The notes: generated by a model from the letters alone, not told the origin. Positions 17,609-27,229 are shown, counted from the stretch's first letter. The stretch is 64,000 bases of DNA from an uncultured Thermomicrobiales bacterium (GCA_902806355.1 CADCWI010000092.1:80823-144822); one strand, 5' to 3'. Numbers and translations are program-made.

Positions 17609-18550
17609 GTGTCCTCCCGCGACCGCACAAACCGCCTGGAAAACACCCCCTCTCACTCGCGTTCGAGTGCTTCCCCCGACCGAAATAGTGCGGACGATCC
17701 TGACCAGGATTTCTGGGACATCGACGAGGAAGATCTCGACGGATATGTCGACGATGAACCAGATCAAGCGCCTCCGCAGCCTATGGCTCGCCGCGAGCGG
17801 TCACGCTCGCAGTCACCCTCAGGCACCGCTCAACAGATTGATCGTCTTCGGAACAACCTGAGACAGGGTGGGAGCAGCGAGCGACCACAACGGCAATCAC
17901 TTGGCCGGAATTACCTCGCGCGTTCACCACGCGAACCTGATCCGGTCGATGAGGATGATAGCCTGAACGTTGAGGGACGTGATTGGCCTCAATCCAGCGC
18001 GCCTCGACGGACCAGAGCGGCGAGTAACACGGCCTCGCCCCAGAATCGGTCGCGTGTCACCGAGACGTGGGTTGACGACGACGACCGCTATTACGACGAT
18101 GATGATGACTTCGGCGAGTACGATGCCCCGCCGCGACGCACACCGCTCACGCAGGCTCCCTCGATCCGCCGGTTGTCGCGGCCGAACGTTACTCGCCCCA
18201 GCATGCCTTCTGTCATCTCTCAGGCGGACCTTGTCAACGATGCTCCAGCGCTCGCGATGATCGGGCTGGGCCTGATCAGCCTCGCTGGCATGGCAATCCT
18301 GGTCGCCAACCGCGTTGACACCTTGGCGCCTTCGTTCGCCACCCATGTCAGCGCATCGGGAGTTCTCGAAGATATCCGTGGCTCAGATGCACTCTGGCGA
18401 CTCCCGCTCCTGGCCACAATGCTGACGCTGATAAACGTCGGCGCGGCATGGTTCATCTCCCCGATCGATCGGTTCGCAAGCCGGTTTCTGATCGCAGCGG
18501 CGATCATCGTGCAGTTCGTTGCCTGGGTGGCCTTGATCCGGATTCTGTAG
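17609..18550 (+). CDS. Membrane protein with disordered acidic N-terminus, DUF1648-like C-terminus
   Basis: Function unknown; 313 residues. Residues 1-200 are polar and low-complexity with very acidic patches (DDDDRYYDDDDDFGEYD). The C-terminal 100 residues hold three predicted membrane helices (MIGLGLISLAGMAILV, LLATMLTLINVGAAWFI, FLIAAAIIVQFVAWVAL) arranged like DUF1648-type modules (HVSASGVLEDIRGSDALWRLPLL). Start GTG 17609 has AGGAG 9 bases upstream; an in-frame GTG at 17513 is the alternative. A strong terminator follows. Confidence 0.65.
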   Translation: MSSRDRTNRLENTPSHSRSSASPDRNSADDPDQDFWDIDEEDLDGYVDDEPDQAPPQPMARRERSRSQSPSGTAQQIDRLRNNLRQGGSSERPQRQSLGRNYLARSPREPDPVDEDDSLNVEGRDWPQSSAPRRTRAASNTASPQNRSRVTETWVDDDDRYYDDDDDFGEYDAPPRRTPLTQAPSIRRLSRPNVTRPSMPSVISQADLVNDAPALAMIGLGLISLAGMAILVANRVDTLAPSFATHVSASGVLEDIRGSDALWRLPLLATMLTLINVGAAWFISPIDRFASRFLIAAAIIVQFVAWVALIRIL

Positions 18551-18582
18551 CCATCCTGTAAAGTCAACGCTCGTGATAAGGC

Positions 18583-18622
18583 AAACAGGAAAGCCCGGAC
18601 CTGCGTCCGGGCTTTCCTGTTT
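18583..18622. terminator. Bidirectional intrinsic terminator
   Basis: An 18-pair perfect stem (AAACAGGAAAGCCCGGAC and its complement) closes a 4-base CTGC loop. The arms end in AAA/TTT, giving short T runs on both strands. It lies between the convergent genes ending at 18550 and 18682, so it can serve both. Confidence 0.9.
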
Positions 18623-18681
18623 CTGTGACGATGAGGATTCCTTGCGAGCCGGTTGTCTGCGATCGGTATGCCCGCGGACCA

Positions 18682-19554
18682 TCAACTCTCCGGATTTCCC
18701 CGAGCCATTGCGCGCTCGAGTGCTTTCCGCGTCAGCACACGCACCAGGTGCGCGCGGTATGCCTCGGAGGCATAATGGTCGCCGTTGATCTCAAGCCCGT
18801 CAGCAGCTACCGCAGCCGCGGCCGCTATTGCCTCGGCTGACAGTGGCTGCCCGAGCAACGACGCTTCGGCCGCGCTGGCATGGGTCGCCTTCGATGTGGC
18901 ACCCGTCACGCATATGTTAGCCGCCGATACGTTCGATCCGTCTGTTGTCACCGCGACAGCGATTCCGACAACCGCATACCCACTTGCCGGATGCGCGTGC
19001 TTCTCGTACGCCATCACCGTGTTCGGTTGCGGAGCGGGAAGCTGGACGGATGTGATCAGCTCGTCGGCCTCCAGTGACGTCGTCCACAAGTCGATGAACA
19101 GCTCCTCCGCGGGGATCGTCCGTTCTCCGTTGGGACCAGCCACCACGACCGCCCCGCCCAGTGCCAGGAAGACCGCGGTTAAGTCGGCGGCTGGATCGGC
19201 ATGAGCCAGCGTTCCACCGATCGTGCCGTGTGCCCGGACCTGCTGATCACCAATCCGGCGAACGGCATCAGGGATCATCGGGTACCGCTCGGCGACGCCC
19301 TCGGCGTCACGGATGTCGTTGTAGGACGCGAGTGCTCCAAACATCGCTCCGTTCGAAAGATCGACGCCTTTCAGCTCATCGAGACGGCCGATATCGACGA
19401 GCATGGCAGGCACTGCAAGTCGCAGCTTCATGGCCGGGATCAGCGAATGACCGCCAGCCAGGATCTTGGCGTCGGGGTTGACGACCAAGACCGCGATTGC
19501 ATCGGCAACGCTCGCCGCCCGATGGTAGGAAAATGCAGCAGGGAACACCGTCAA
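18682..19554 (-). CDS. FAD-binding medium subunit of a molybdenum hydroxylase (CoxM-like)
   Basis: Medium subunit of the xanthine oxidase/CO dehydrogenase family, which relays electrons from the Fe-S subunit to FAD. FAD-binding motifs are clear: AGGHSLIPAMKLRL (residues 33-46) and the TIGGTLAHADPAAD loop (near 111-124). At 290 residues it has the usual size. It follows the small subunit gene by 21 bases in one operon. No molybdopterin large subunit lies on either side. Substrate cannot be assigned without it. Confidence 0.9.
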   Translation of the reverse strand: MTVFPAAFSYHRAASVADAIAVLVVNPDAKILAGGHSLIPAMKLRLAVPAMLVDIGRLDELKGVDLSNGAMFGALASYNDIRDAEGVAERYPMIPDAVRRIGDQQVRAHGTIGGTLAHADPAADLTAVFLALGGAVVVAGPNGERTIPAEELFIDLWTTSLEADELITSVQLPAPQPNTVMAYEKHAHPASGYAVVGIAVAVTTDGSNVSAANICVTGATSKATHASAAEASLLGQPLSAEAIAAAAAVAADGLEINGDHYASEAYRAHLVRVLTRKALERAMARGNPES

Positions 19555-19575
19555 ATCTCCTTGACTCTGCGCTGG

Positions 19576-20082
19576 TCAGTCAGCGGCGTTCGACTTCATC
19601 TTGTCGGCCGCGTACTGGACCGCGCGGACGATGTTCTGATATCCGGTGCAGCGGCAGAAGTTACCTTCCAGCTCGTGCCGGATCTCGTCTTCGCTGGGAC
19701 TCGGATTGCGCTCCAGCAGGGCCACCGACGACATGATCATCCCGGGAGTGCAATACCCACACTGGAGTCCGTGCATTTCCCAGAATCCTTCCTGGACAGG
19801 GTGGTATGCCCCTCCGACAGCGAGGCCCTCGATCGTCTCGACCTGCGATCCATCGACCTGAACGGCGAATGCGGTGCAGGACTTGGTGGTTACCCCGTCG
19901 ACCGTGACGACGCAGGCGCCGCACTGACTCGTGTCACAACCAACATGAGTGCCGGTGAGACCGAGTTCGTCGCGAAGGAAATGCACCAGCAAGGTCCGTG
20001 GTTCGACAGTAGCCGAGCGCGTCTCCCTGTTGACCGTCATCGTCACCTGAACCGTGCCAGCGTTCGTATCCGGATCCGCCAT
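19576..20082 (-). CDS. [2Fe-2S] small subunit of a molybdenum hydroxylase (CoxS-like)
   Basis: Iron-sulfur subunit with two [2Fe-2S] clusters. The plant-type ferredoxin cluster ligands are in [16 protein letters not shown] with a later KSC; the second cluster is in [11 protein letters not shown] and GNFCRCTGY. Start: ATG 20082 has GGAGAGGGG upstream. The longer frame to 20163 adds a Cys-containing segment unlike the family. The 168-residue length is normal. It is cotranscribed with the FAD subunit downstream. Confidence 0.92.
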   Translation of the reverse strand: MADPDTNAGTVQVTMTVNRETRSATVEPRTLLVHFLRDELGLTGTHVGCDTSQCGACVVTVDGVTTKSCTAFAVQVDGSQVETIEGLAVGGAYHPVQEGFWEMHGLQCGYCTPGMIMSSVALLERNPSPSEDEIRHELEGNFCRCTGYQNIVRAVQYAADKMKSNAAD

Positions 20083-20390
20083 CGCGGTGCCCCTCTCCTG
20101 ACCAATCGTGTAGCGAATGTGCTGTCTCATGCATGTCACGTCCGCGCCGCCTTCCAGGTTCAACCGGTGGAAAGCGGAGACAAGACGAAACGCCCGTTGT
20201 CTCGAAGCGGTGAGCTGGAGTCTTCAACGATGCGAGTATACCTTCATGCCTCTTGCGTGTCTGTACCGTCCGAGCTCCGGACGGATCCATCAATCCCTTA
20301 CGCGGATCCTGCATGAACCTGGGGTCGAGAACGTCCGCTGGGAGACACGCCATGAACACTGCCAACTGCCCGAATGTGCCCTGCCCCCGC
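20083..20390. promoter_or_regulatory. Region upstream of the coxS-like gene
   Basis: About 300 bases. A minus-strand TATACT at 20235-20240 could be the -10 box for the coxS/coxM pair, but no good -35 is seen. A GTCCG/CGGAC hairpin lies near 20268-20282. No gene was recognised. Confidence 0.3.
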
Positions 20391-21620
20391 TCAGGCCAGG
20401 GCGGATTTCCGCTGGCTCTCGACCGGGGGTTGCGCTGCGATCAGCTCTTCGATCACCTGCAGAGTGTAGGCGGCGACGTCAGGAGCAAGCGATCGGGAGT
20501 AGAGCCGAAGTTGCCGGACCAGAGCATCGATATCATCTACCGGCGGAGGGATCAGCCCGAACCTTTCTCGAATTCGGGATCGCATCCAGGCTCCCGCCAT
20601 CCGACGCACCTTGTTGGTCGATGGCGGCACGACTCCAGCCGCCAGCGCCTGCTGTTCAATCTGTTGCCGAAGGATTTTCCCTGGAATCGGAAAGCCGGTG
20701 GCCTGGTCGATCGCGAGGCGCTGCTGTCGTATCTCCTCCGCGATGTCATTCCATCGGAGCACGAGGTTCCATGCCCCGAAGGCATGCCTGCCGATTCGCT
20801 CGGCTTCCGCCTCCACCTCGCTGAGGTCAATCGATGGCACCTCGCCTGATTCCAGAAATAGGCGAGTTTGATCGATACGGAACCCGACGGCGGCGCGGGC
20901 CAGCCGAAAATAATAAAGCGTCAGAAGGAGGCTCGAGCGATAGTCCATCTCGAGGTCGTCCCGAGCCGCGAGCAAGTCGATCAGGCGCTCATGACCGATT
21001 GGCGCCATGAATTCCGACACCGTGACCGGCAACATGCAGATCTCCCGGCTCGGGACCGCGATCCGTCGCAACCCTTGCCGCCCACGAAGTAGGTGCCGCG
21101 TCAACGAGTAATTCGGGCAAAGGAAGATGCCATCCGAAAGGACCACGTCTTCCCCAACTTCCGGAATCGCGTCACGAACCGCCTGATCGGAATCGAGCAG
21201 CGCCCTCACGACACCTGCGCTTACCTGCCGGGATTTCGCCGTCTCAACCGAGAACTTGGCGTCCGCGGCCCGGATAGTCTGTCGATGATTGCCGCCGCTT
21301 CCGACTAGAAGGAAGTCCGGGTTTTGGAGGTGTGCTCGGGAGGCGACGCGTGCGATCTCCGGCACATCGTCCAGCCGGACGACGGCGTCGTGGGTGATCC
21401 ATGCACTATCTGGGTCCAACGGTGCAATTAAGTCTGGATGTTCGGTAAGCGCAGCTGCGCAGAGATCCGCCCAGCGGTCGCCGATGATTCCGCTCGCTCC
21501 TCCACGGTCGGAATACTGCATGAGCGTTCGGTCGTAGATGGCGTTGAGGAGTGATCTGCCCGGAAAGGCTGTAGATGTCAGGGTGACGTCGACGTCTTCT
21601 GAACCATGCTCCAAGGTCAA
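20391..21620 (-). CDS. Conserved-looking protein of unknown function, 409 residues
   Basis: Not recognised. A soluble, mixed alpha/beta N-terminal half contains PDFLLVGSGG and then AADAKFSVETAKSRQVS, which resembles the core of a PD-(D/E)xK nuclease fold (acidic residue in a strand, then D-x-K), but the match is too short to assign. The C-terminal half is helical and Arg-rich (QQRLAIDQATGFPIPGKILRQQ). There are no signal peptide or membrane helices. It stands alone between the cox pair and a gap of about 380 bases. Confidence 0.65.
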   Translation of the reverse strand: MTLEHGSEDVDVTLTSTAFPGRSLLNAIYDRTLMQYSDRGGASGIIGDRWADLCAAALTEHPDLIAPLDPDSAWITHDAVVRLDDVPEIARVASRAHLQNPDFLLVGSGGNHRQTIRAADAKFSVETAKSRQVSAGVVRALLDSDQAVRDAIPEVGEDVVLSDGIFLCPNYSLTRHLLRGRQGLRRIAVPSREICMLPVTVSEFMAPIGHERLIDLLAARDDLEMDYRSSLLLTLYYFRLARAAVGFRIDQTRLFLESGEVPSIDLSEVEAEAERIGRHAFGAWNLVLRWNDIAEEIRQQRLAIDQATGFPIPGKILRQQIEQQALAAGVVPPSTNKVRRMAGAWMRSRIRERFGLIPPPVDDIDALVRQLRLYSRSLAPDVAAYTLQVIEELIAAQPPVESQRKSALA

Positions 21621-21999
21621 TGTGTCATCCTGAACCGCTTGTCCATCATGTTCCGTCCGCTAGGGTGAAGCGATGGGCCGCATTCGCACATAGGCGATCA
21701 CGAAGTGACTGAGCAGGAGTGGTCCACCAATGACTGCGCCCATTGCCCAGGAGCAGCGGACATTGTGCCTCAACACCGCTTGAGTCCAACGCCGTCAGAG
21801 CAGTTCTTCGGTCGCTACGCTTGCGCCGAATGACGGCGGGCAATGCCGCGGGATATGGATGGGCAAGCCCTTGAAACTCGAGACGCTTCGGCGGGAGTTT
21901 TCGGCCAACATTCCAGATCCGCACCCCTTTAACCTCGTACGATCATGTGGAAACTGTAGAATGACCGCAACGTCACGTCTCATTTATCAGGGTACGACC
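21621..21999. other. Gene-free interval
   Basis: About 380 bases between two divergent genes. It probably holds both promoters. No convincing box pair, RNA or repeat was found. TAGAAT near 21957 is a possible -10 box for the small gene downstream. Confidence 0.35.
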
Positions 22000-22299
22000 A
22001 TGCACCCATCACCGCCAAGTCCCTCTCCTCTTGACGAGGGACTCCAACTGCTCTTGCGTCATGTTCGCGGCCTCGAATCGGGATTCAGCCCGGGACGACT
22101 ATCCCGCGAGGCAGCGGAAACCCTGGACATTCCCGAGGCGTTCGTGGAAGCCCTCTTCACCAGTGCGCGCACACGTGGTCTGCTGAAGCCGATTCCCTTC
22201 GGTCGCGGCAGTTTACGCTGGACCATCTCCGCGACGGGCGAGCGTTTTCTCGAGGGTCACACTCCGGCCGTCAGCGACCCGAGTTTTTCCGAACGCTGA
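22000..22299 (+). CDS. Small winged-helix-like protein
   Basis: Encodes 99 residues resembling a winged helix-turn-helix: SREAAETLDIPEAFVEALFTSARTRGLL as the helical part and FGRGSLRWTISATGERFLE as the wing and last helix. It could be a regulator or a small DNA-binding protein, but no family was recognised. ATG 22000 has AGGG 8 bases upstream; ATG 21961 in the same frame is an alternative. The 3' end overlaps the convergent membrane-protein gene by 29 bases. Confidence 0.5.
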   Translation: MHPSPPSPSPLDEGLQLLLRHVRGLESGFSPGRLSREAAETLDIPEAFVEALFTSARTRGLLKPIPFGRGSLRWTISATGERFLEGHTPAVSDPSFSER

Positions 22300-24412
22300 A
22301 GCGTGCACTTGGTCGCCCGCTCCAGAGATATCTCAGCGACATCGCTAGCAGCACCCCAAGCACGACCGCCAGACGCGCTGCCCAATCAATCGCGGTCGTT
22401 GCGTAACGCAGCTCCAGCGTCGCCGTTTCCGGAGGAACGACAACCCGCATATACCCATTGTCGGTCCTTGCGACGTTCACCCGTTCCCCATCAGCGAACG
22501 CTTCCCAGCGCGGAAACCAGTTCCTGCGGACATCGATCGTTCCTGATACTCCCTCGAACCTGGCTAGCAGACGCTGGTTCTCGATGATGAGGTCGGTTGC
22601 CGCGGCGTCCACACTCGAGATGATGGGCACCGGGTCGATGACCGCATAGATATCCCACCTGCCCTCGGCTCCCATCTGTTCGAGCAAGGGGGAGCGTTCC
22701 GCCGCGAAGCGAGGATCGGTCGCGCCGGCCGGGACGCTCATGTTAGTCACCACCACGGCACCGATACCGTGTGCCCCGAGATACCGAGGCGTGAGCGTCT
22801 CCCCCGGATCTCGGTACGAGTGTCCCTGGAGATAGTTGTAGGGACCCTCGTGATCGGTGTGCCAGTACCAAAGCCAATCATCGTAGAAGAACGGCACATC
22901 CGACTCGGAAGGACCCCAGAGCTGTTCGTGCCACCATCGTCGTTCCTGAAATTCCCGATCGCCGATCACGAGAATGGCTGTTCCTTCGGGGAGGGAGCCA
23001 TCCGCGACCTGCACGGCGGTCTGGAAAGCCATGAACTCCGACTCAGGAGTTGCACCGGGCGCACGGACGAAGGTTCCGTCCGCCGTTGTATCCGGCTCGC
23101 GTGCCTGATACTCCCTGGGCGGGGTCCAGGCCGATCCCCACATCAGGACGAGGAGGACGACCGTGATCGCTCCGGTACTCATGCTTGTCGCCAATACTGG
23201 TCGCCCGATCCTGAAGAAGCGAACCAGCGCCTGGATCGCCTGAGTGACGGCGAAGGCCGCGAGATAGATCATTACGAGCCGCTGAAAAGGCATCAGTCTC
23301 GGCGGTTCCAGCTGCTCGATCACCCCCGTATTCGCTGACAATGCCGCGGTGAGCACTACATACCCGATCAATGCCAGGGCGAACGCGCGAGCGATCGGGA
23401 ATCGCCGCATTCCTGTCGCCAGTGCCACGCCGCCTCCCCCCATGAGCACGACCGGCAATGAGACGGACGTCACCGTATTGGCCCAATACTCGCGAAGTGA
23501 CGCATAACTCTCGTAATGGACGAAGAAATACAGGTCTCTGTACCGGATCAGGGGAACGAGGACCGGCGCCGCGATCAACATGCTGGCGCCGCCCACCAAT
23601 GCGATGCGCCGTGCAACGAGGAACGGCGACTGGGATGGACCGCTACCACGAAACAGCATGGCGCTTACAGCGATCGCTCCAGCGGCGATCGCGATCGCGA
23701 GCGCCGAGCGGGGGTTCGTATATACCGACGCAGCAATCGCGACCGTGGCAGCGACACTCGACCGTGCCTGCCCATGAATTACCGCGCGCGCGAGCGCGGC
23801 GGAGGCGATCAGCGCCAGCACAGCCCCCGCGACATTCGTGACCAGGCCCCACTGGACGAGCTCTTCATAGCCTCCGTGAGTCCACAGCCCCGGAATCGAC
23901 ACATGAATCGCCGTCGCGAGCACCGGCAACCAAGGGTTGAGCCGGTCACCACGTGCCATGATCCAAAAGCCCAGCGCCGGTAGGACAAAGATCAACAGGA
24001 CCACGAGCTTGTGGATGGCGAGAATCGGGAGGGTTCCCAAGAACACCCCCCAAAGCACAGCCTCGAACCACGCGACGCCGAGAGGATAGAACTCGGCCGG
24101 ATATCCACCCTGGTGATTCGCTACCCAGCGTAGAGGCTCGCCCTGCCGCAGGCTATCGAGCAACGTCGCGGCCCGTGTTGCATGAAAGGGATGGTCGATC
24201 GAGGCAAAGGTGTCGACAATCGATTCCCGGCGCCCGTCGTACGATACGGTCTTGAAGAGATCGACGCCGCCGAAATGCCAGATCACCCATGCACACAGCG
24301 CCAGGAGAACGAACGCAGCTACCGCGGTTTGACGGGATATTCGGGTGAATCCACTATGGGGCTGTGTAGAGGCAGTAGCAGGCTTCTCGGATTCCTGGAG
24401 CACGTCACGCAT
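22271..24412 (-). CDS. Large polytopic membrane protein, GT-C/YfhO-like
   Basis: 713 residues with about 11 hydrophobic helices over residues 25-450 and an extracytoplasmic C-terminal domain (about 460-680) before a last helix. Architecture and loop style (DGRRESIVDTFASIDHPFHATR, GGYPAEFYPLG) resemble GT-C-fold glycosyltransferases and YfhO-type proteins that use polyprenyl-linked sugars. No catalytic residue was assigned. The start ATG 24412 overlaps the preceding stop (TGATG), so the two are coupled. The frame open to 24721 is a shadow. It forms a cluster with the FAD enzyme and GtrA, suggesting surface glycan or glycolipid work. Confidence 0.65.
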   Translation of the reverse strand: MRDVLQESEKPATASTQPHSGFTRISRQTAVAAFVLLALCAWVIWHFGGVDLFKTVSYDGRRESIVDTFASIDHPFHATRAATLLDSLRQGEPLRWVANHQGGYPAEFYPLGVAWFEAVLWGVFLGTLPILAIHKLVVLLIFVLPALGFWIMARGDRLNPWLPVLATAIHVSIPGLWTHGGYEELVQWGLVTNVAGAVLALIASAALARAVIHGQARSSVAATVAIAASVYTNPRSALAIAIAAGAIAVSAMLFRGSGPSQSPFLVARRIALVGGASMLIAAPVLVPLIRYRDLYFFVHYESYASLREYWANTVTSVSLPVVLMGGGGVALATGMRRFPIARAFALALIGYVVLTAALSANTGVIEQLEPPRLMPFQRLVMIYLAAFAVTQAIQALVRFFRIGRPVLATSMSTGAITVVLLVLMWGSAWTPPREYQAREPDTTADGTFVRAPGATPESEFMAFQTAVQVADGSLPEGTAILVIGDREFQERRWWHEQLWGPSESDVPFFYDDWLWYWHTDHEGPYNYLQGHSYRDPGETLTPRYLGAHGIGAVVVTNMSVPAGATDPRFAAERSPLLEQMGAEGRWDIYAVIDPVPIISSVDAAATDLIIENQRLLARFEGVSGTIDVRRNWFPRWEAFADGERVNVARTDNGYMRVVVPPETATLELRYATTAIDWAARLAVVLGVLLAMSLRYLWSGRPSARFSVRKNSGR

Positions 24413-24846
24413 CAGGTGGACGTTGTCCCCGCACCGGGAGAGGAAGAAGGAGCAGGATCCGGAACTGAGATCCCTTCGTCTCCAGCCTGGAGTAGAAGCC
24501 AGAGTCCGGCGATCGCGCCGAGCAGGAAGAGCAGCAGTGCTCCATAGAAGACGCCTTCCACGAGCCACTGTTGGGAAACCTGAGGCAGGTTGCCCGCTTC
24601 GATCCTCCAGGTACCGAGGACGGATTTGAACTCCTGGTGTTTGCGGTTGAAGCGCCAGATGTAGGCCGGCGTGGATCCGAACGCCACATACGCCAGCAAC
24701 CCGATCGATGTGAGCGCCCACAGGATGACCGTCAGCGTTCTTGTGTGAGACGGCCGCTGTTTCACATCATCGTTCGCGGACGACTGGGCACCTCCGCTTC
24801 CGGATTGGACGGTGTCTTCAGTCCTCGAGCGTTCGTCGTCAGTCAT
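24412..24846 (-). CDS. Small two-helix membrane protein
   Basis: 144 residues, function unknown. A polar N-terminus (residues 1-35), helix 1 (TVILWALTSIGLLAYVAFG), a loop with WRFNRKHQEFKSVLGTWRIEAG, helix 2 (GALLLFLLGAIAGLWLLLQ), then a Pro/Ser tail. Its stop overlaps the start of the large membrane protein by one base, so the two proteins probably act together. Confidence 0.7.
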   Translation of the reverse strand: MTDDERSRTEDTVQSGSGGAQSSANDDVKQRPSHTRTLTVILWALTSIGLLAYVAFGSTPAYIWRFNRKHQEFKSVLGTWRIEAGNLPQVSQQWLVEGVFYGALLLFLLGAIAGLWLLLQAGDEGISVPDPAPSSSPGAGTTST

Positions 24847-24912
24847 CCCACCCCGCTCCGGAACAGCACGATCAGGGCACCAGTGTGCCCCGATCAGGAC
24901 GCGTCGATCAGG

Positions 24913-26406
24913 TTAAACGACGGTGGACTGTGCTTCCGTTCGCTTGATTTCGTGATACTCCTCATCGGCATTGACGCGCTCAAGGTCATGCGCCTCGCCG
25001 AGGAGGTTCTTGGCGGCGAGCATTCCGGTCTCGATCGAATGGTCGGTGTTGTTGTACCGGAACGATCCACCTCGACCGATGTACTGGAGGTTCTCGATAC
25101 TCTGGATGTAATTCTTCATCTTGAGCAGCGGTTCCTGATAGTCGAGGTCATACACGGGATAGGCCTTGGTTGCCCGTAGCGTGAACCCGCCGATGACCTC
25201 TTCCGGCTTGACGAAACCGAGATCGTCAACCAGGTGCTTGACCGACTGATTGACCAGTTGCTCGTCCGACATGTTCCAGATATGGTCACCCTTCGTGCAG
25301 AAGTACTCGATGACGAGCGAGGTGTACTCATCGCTGGGTACCATCGCCGGGCTCCAGTTCTTTGGCTCGTGGAACCGGCCGAACAGAATGTTCCGGTCGT
25401 GCACGTACAACCAGGTATCCGGAGTCACCTGGCGCTTCTTGATCATCAGGTTGACCGTGATGATGTCACGGAACGTCAGGGAGTCCGCGGCGGAGATCAC
25501 ATCCGCGGGAGCTGCGGGTTCCATGATCTTGACGAGGACCGTGAACGGGATAGAAGAGATGAAGTTGTCACCCTCGATCATCTCGGTCCCGTTTTGGGTC
25601 CGCACGCGGATTCCCTTCACCCGATTACCATCGAGCACGATCTTTTCGACCGCGTTCTTGAGCCGGATCTCGTTGCCGGATGCCGTGATCGCATCCGCCA
25701 TCCGTTCGGAGAAGCGACCGAAGCCGTCACGCGGATACATGAACTGGTCGATCAGGCTGACCACCTCACCCTTGGACGGGATGATCGCATCCTTGATCGC
25801 CGTCACGAGTGACATCCCCTTGGTGCGCTGGCTTACCCAGTCACCGGAGAGCTGGTCGCATTTCAGGCCCCACACCTTTTCGGAGTACGCCTGGAAGAAC
25901 AATTTGTACAGCGTGTTGCCGTACTGATTAATGTACGCGTCTTCCATCGAGTTGATCTCGGTGGGACGGAAGCGTTGCTTGAGCCGAACGCGACCATAGT
26001 CCAACACCGCTCGAACCGCCGTCACGGGCCCTACCGCCTTGAGTGCACTGGCGATCTTCAAGGGGTAATCGACGTACTTGCCATCGAAGTAGATCCGGCT
26101 TACCCGGTTCACCCAGAGCAATTCGTCGGCAACGACCTCGCGGAAGAGGTCATTGAGATCTTCGTTCTTGGTGAACCAGCGATGTCCACCGATATCGAAC
26201 TTGAACTCGCCTTCCTCGGTATCGCGGCGAATCGTTCGTGCAAGACCTCCGACGAAGGGAGCGGCCTCGACCACGGTCGCATGCGCACCTGCCTTGCTGA
26301 GCACATACGCGGAGCACAATCCCGCTGGTCCCGCGCCCATGACCACGGTTTGCGATCCGGAGCGGGATTGCTCACCTGCTCCATTCGGATGGTGGCCGTT
26401 CTGCAT
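24913..26406 (-). CDS. FAD-dependent oxidoreductase, UDP-galactopyranose mutase/amine oxidase-like
   Basis: 497-residue flavoprotein. The Rossmann motif VVMGAGPAGLCSAYVLSKAG lies near residues 21-40 with the partner acidic residue in VVEAAPFVGGLART. FDIGGHRWFTK and the MEDAYINQYGNTLYKLFF region match the amine-oxidase/UDP-galactopyranose-mutase-like group often found in polysaccharide clusters. No membrane helix is seen. The gene is 66 bases upstream of the small membrane protein in the same direction and follows GtrA, fitting a role in modifying a nucleotide- or lipid-linked sugar. Substrate not determined. Confidence 0.8.
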   Translation of the reverse strand: MQNGHHPNGAGEQSRSGSQTVVMGAGPAGLCSAYVLSKAGAHATVVEAAPFVGGLARTIRRDTEEGEFKFDIGGHRWFTKNEDLNDLFREVVADELLWVNRVSRIYFDGKYVDYPLKIASALKAVGPVTAVRAVLDYGRVRLKQRFRPTEINSMEDAYINQYGNTLYKLFFQAYSEKVWGLKCDQLSGDWVSQRTKGMSLVTAIKDAIIPSKGEVVSLIDQFMYPRDGFGRFSERMADAITASGNEIRLKNAVEKIVLDGNRVKGIRVRTQNGTEMIEGDNFISSIPFTVLVKIMEPAAPADVISAADSLTFRDIITVNLMIKKRQVTPDTWLYVHDRNILFGRFHEPKNWSPAMVPSDEYTSLVIEYFCTKGDHIWNMSDEQLVNQSVKHLVDDLGFVKPEEVIGGFTLRATKAYPVYDLDYQEPLLKMKNYIQSIENLQYIGRGGSFRYNNTDHSIETGMLAAKNLLGEAHDLERVNADEEYHEIKRTEAQSTVV

Positions 26407-26654
26407 CGTCGGAGAATCCTTCCTGGGCCTTCTGCTCGCCCGGTTGATCGATGAGCGGTTCAGTGACTGCTCTGTCTGCTACTCATGATTGCGCGCATGC
26501 TGACAAACCCCATTGTGCGGGCCCGCGATGATGCCCAAGTGTATACCACGGTCGCGTCCTCACACTGGCAGTTCAGGCGTGGAGACACGCTCGTAGCACC
26601 GTGCACTCGCATCCAGCGCTCATCACTCGTCGAGCGCTTTGCCCACGCGCCGCC

Positions 26655-27080
26655 CTATGCTCGCCAGGTGATCGCATTGTTGAGAACGAAGTTCCATATG
26701 GCCGCAACACCAGCACCGAACAGGTTCGCGAGCAGATAATGCATGCCGAACGCATCGTGGAGATACGTCAGGATCGACCAGTTGATGAGCAGGCCGCCGA
26801 TATTGATGGGAATGTAGGACATCGCTCGATGGATAATGCGTCCGCTTCCTCGATCGTGCCAGGTCCACATCTCATTGAGGAAGAAAGTGACGGCCATCGA
26901 CGCCAGGATCGCCAGGGGTGACGCGGTCTTGACCTGCAGGTTGACTGCATCGTGGAGAAAGATCAGGCCGATCTGGTTCACCGCCAGACCAATCGCACCG
27001 ACTACGATGAATTTCTGGAACCGCTGGGTGAGCGTCCAGAGCCTTACCGCCGATCGTGGCCATGACTCGACTGAGATCAT
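26655..27080 (-). CDS. GtrA-family membrane protein
   Basis: 141 residues with four predicted helices (KFIVVGAIGLAVNQIGLIFL, PLAILASMAVTFFLNEMWTW, IPINIGGLLINWSILTYL, YLLANLFGAGVAAIWNFVL). The FFLNEMWTW and WNFVLNNAITW motifs are characteristic of GtrA proteins, which help flip polyprenyl-phosphate sugars in glycosylation pathways. It heads the apparent cluster of FAD enzyme, small membrane protein and GT-C-like protein, separated from the next gene by 248 bases. Confidence 0.85.
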   Translation of the reverse strand: MISVESWPRSAVRLWTLTQRFQKFIVVGAIGLAVNQIGLIFLHDAVNLQVKTASPLAILASMAVTFFLNEMWTWHDRGSGRIIHRAMSYIPINIGGLLINWSILTYLHDAFGMHYLLANLFGAGVAAIWNFVLNNAITWRA

Positions 27081-27229
27081 CCGCCCCTGACTCTCCTCGC
27101 TCTGGACCTATCCCAAGACAGCCCGTGTCTTCGACATCCTCCGGCTAACCGGCCAATATCGATCTCACACGCACCGCCTAAGTCTCGCCAGAACAATACC
27201 ACGGTGGCGGTCAGCGGCCTTGAGTTATC

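Noticed and set aside
19201..20316. 371-codon plus-strand frame across the coxM/coxS pair
   Set aside because: Antisense to two clear Fe-S and FAD subunit genes.
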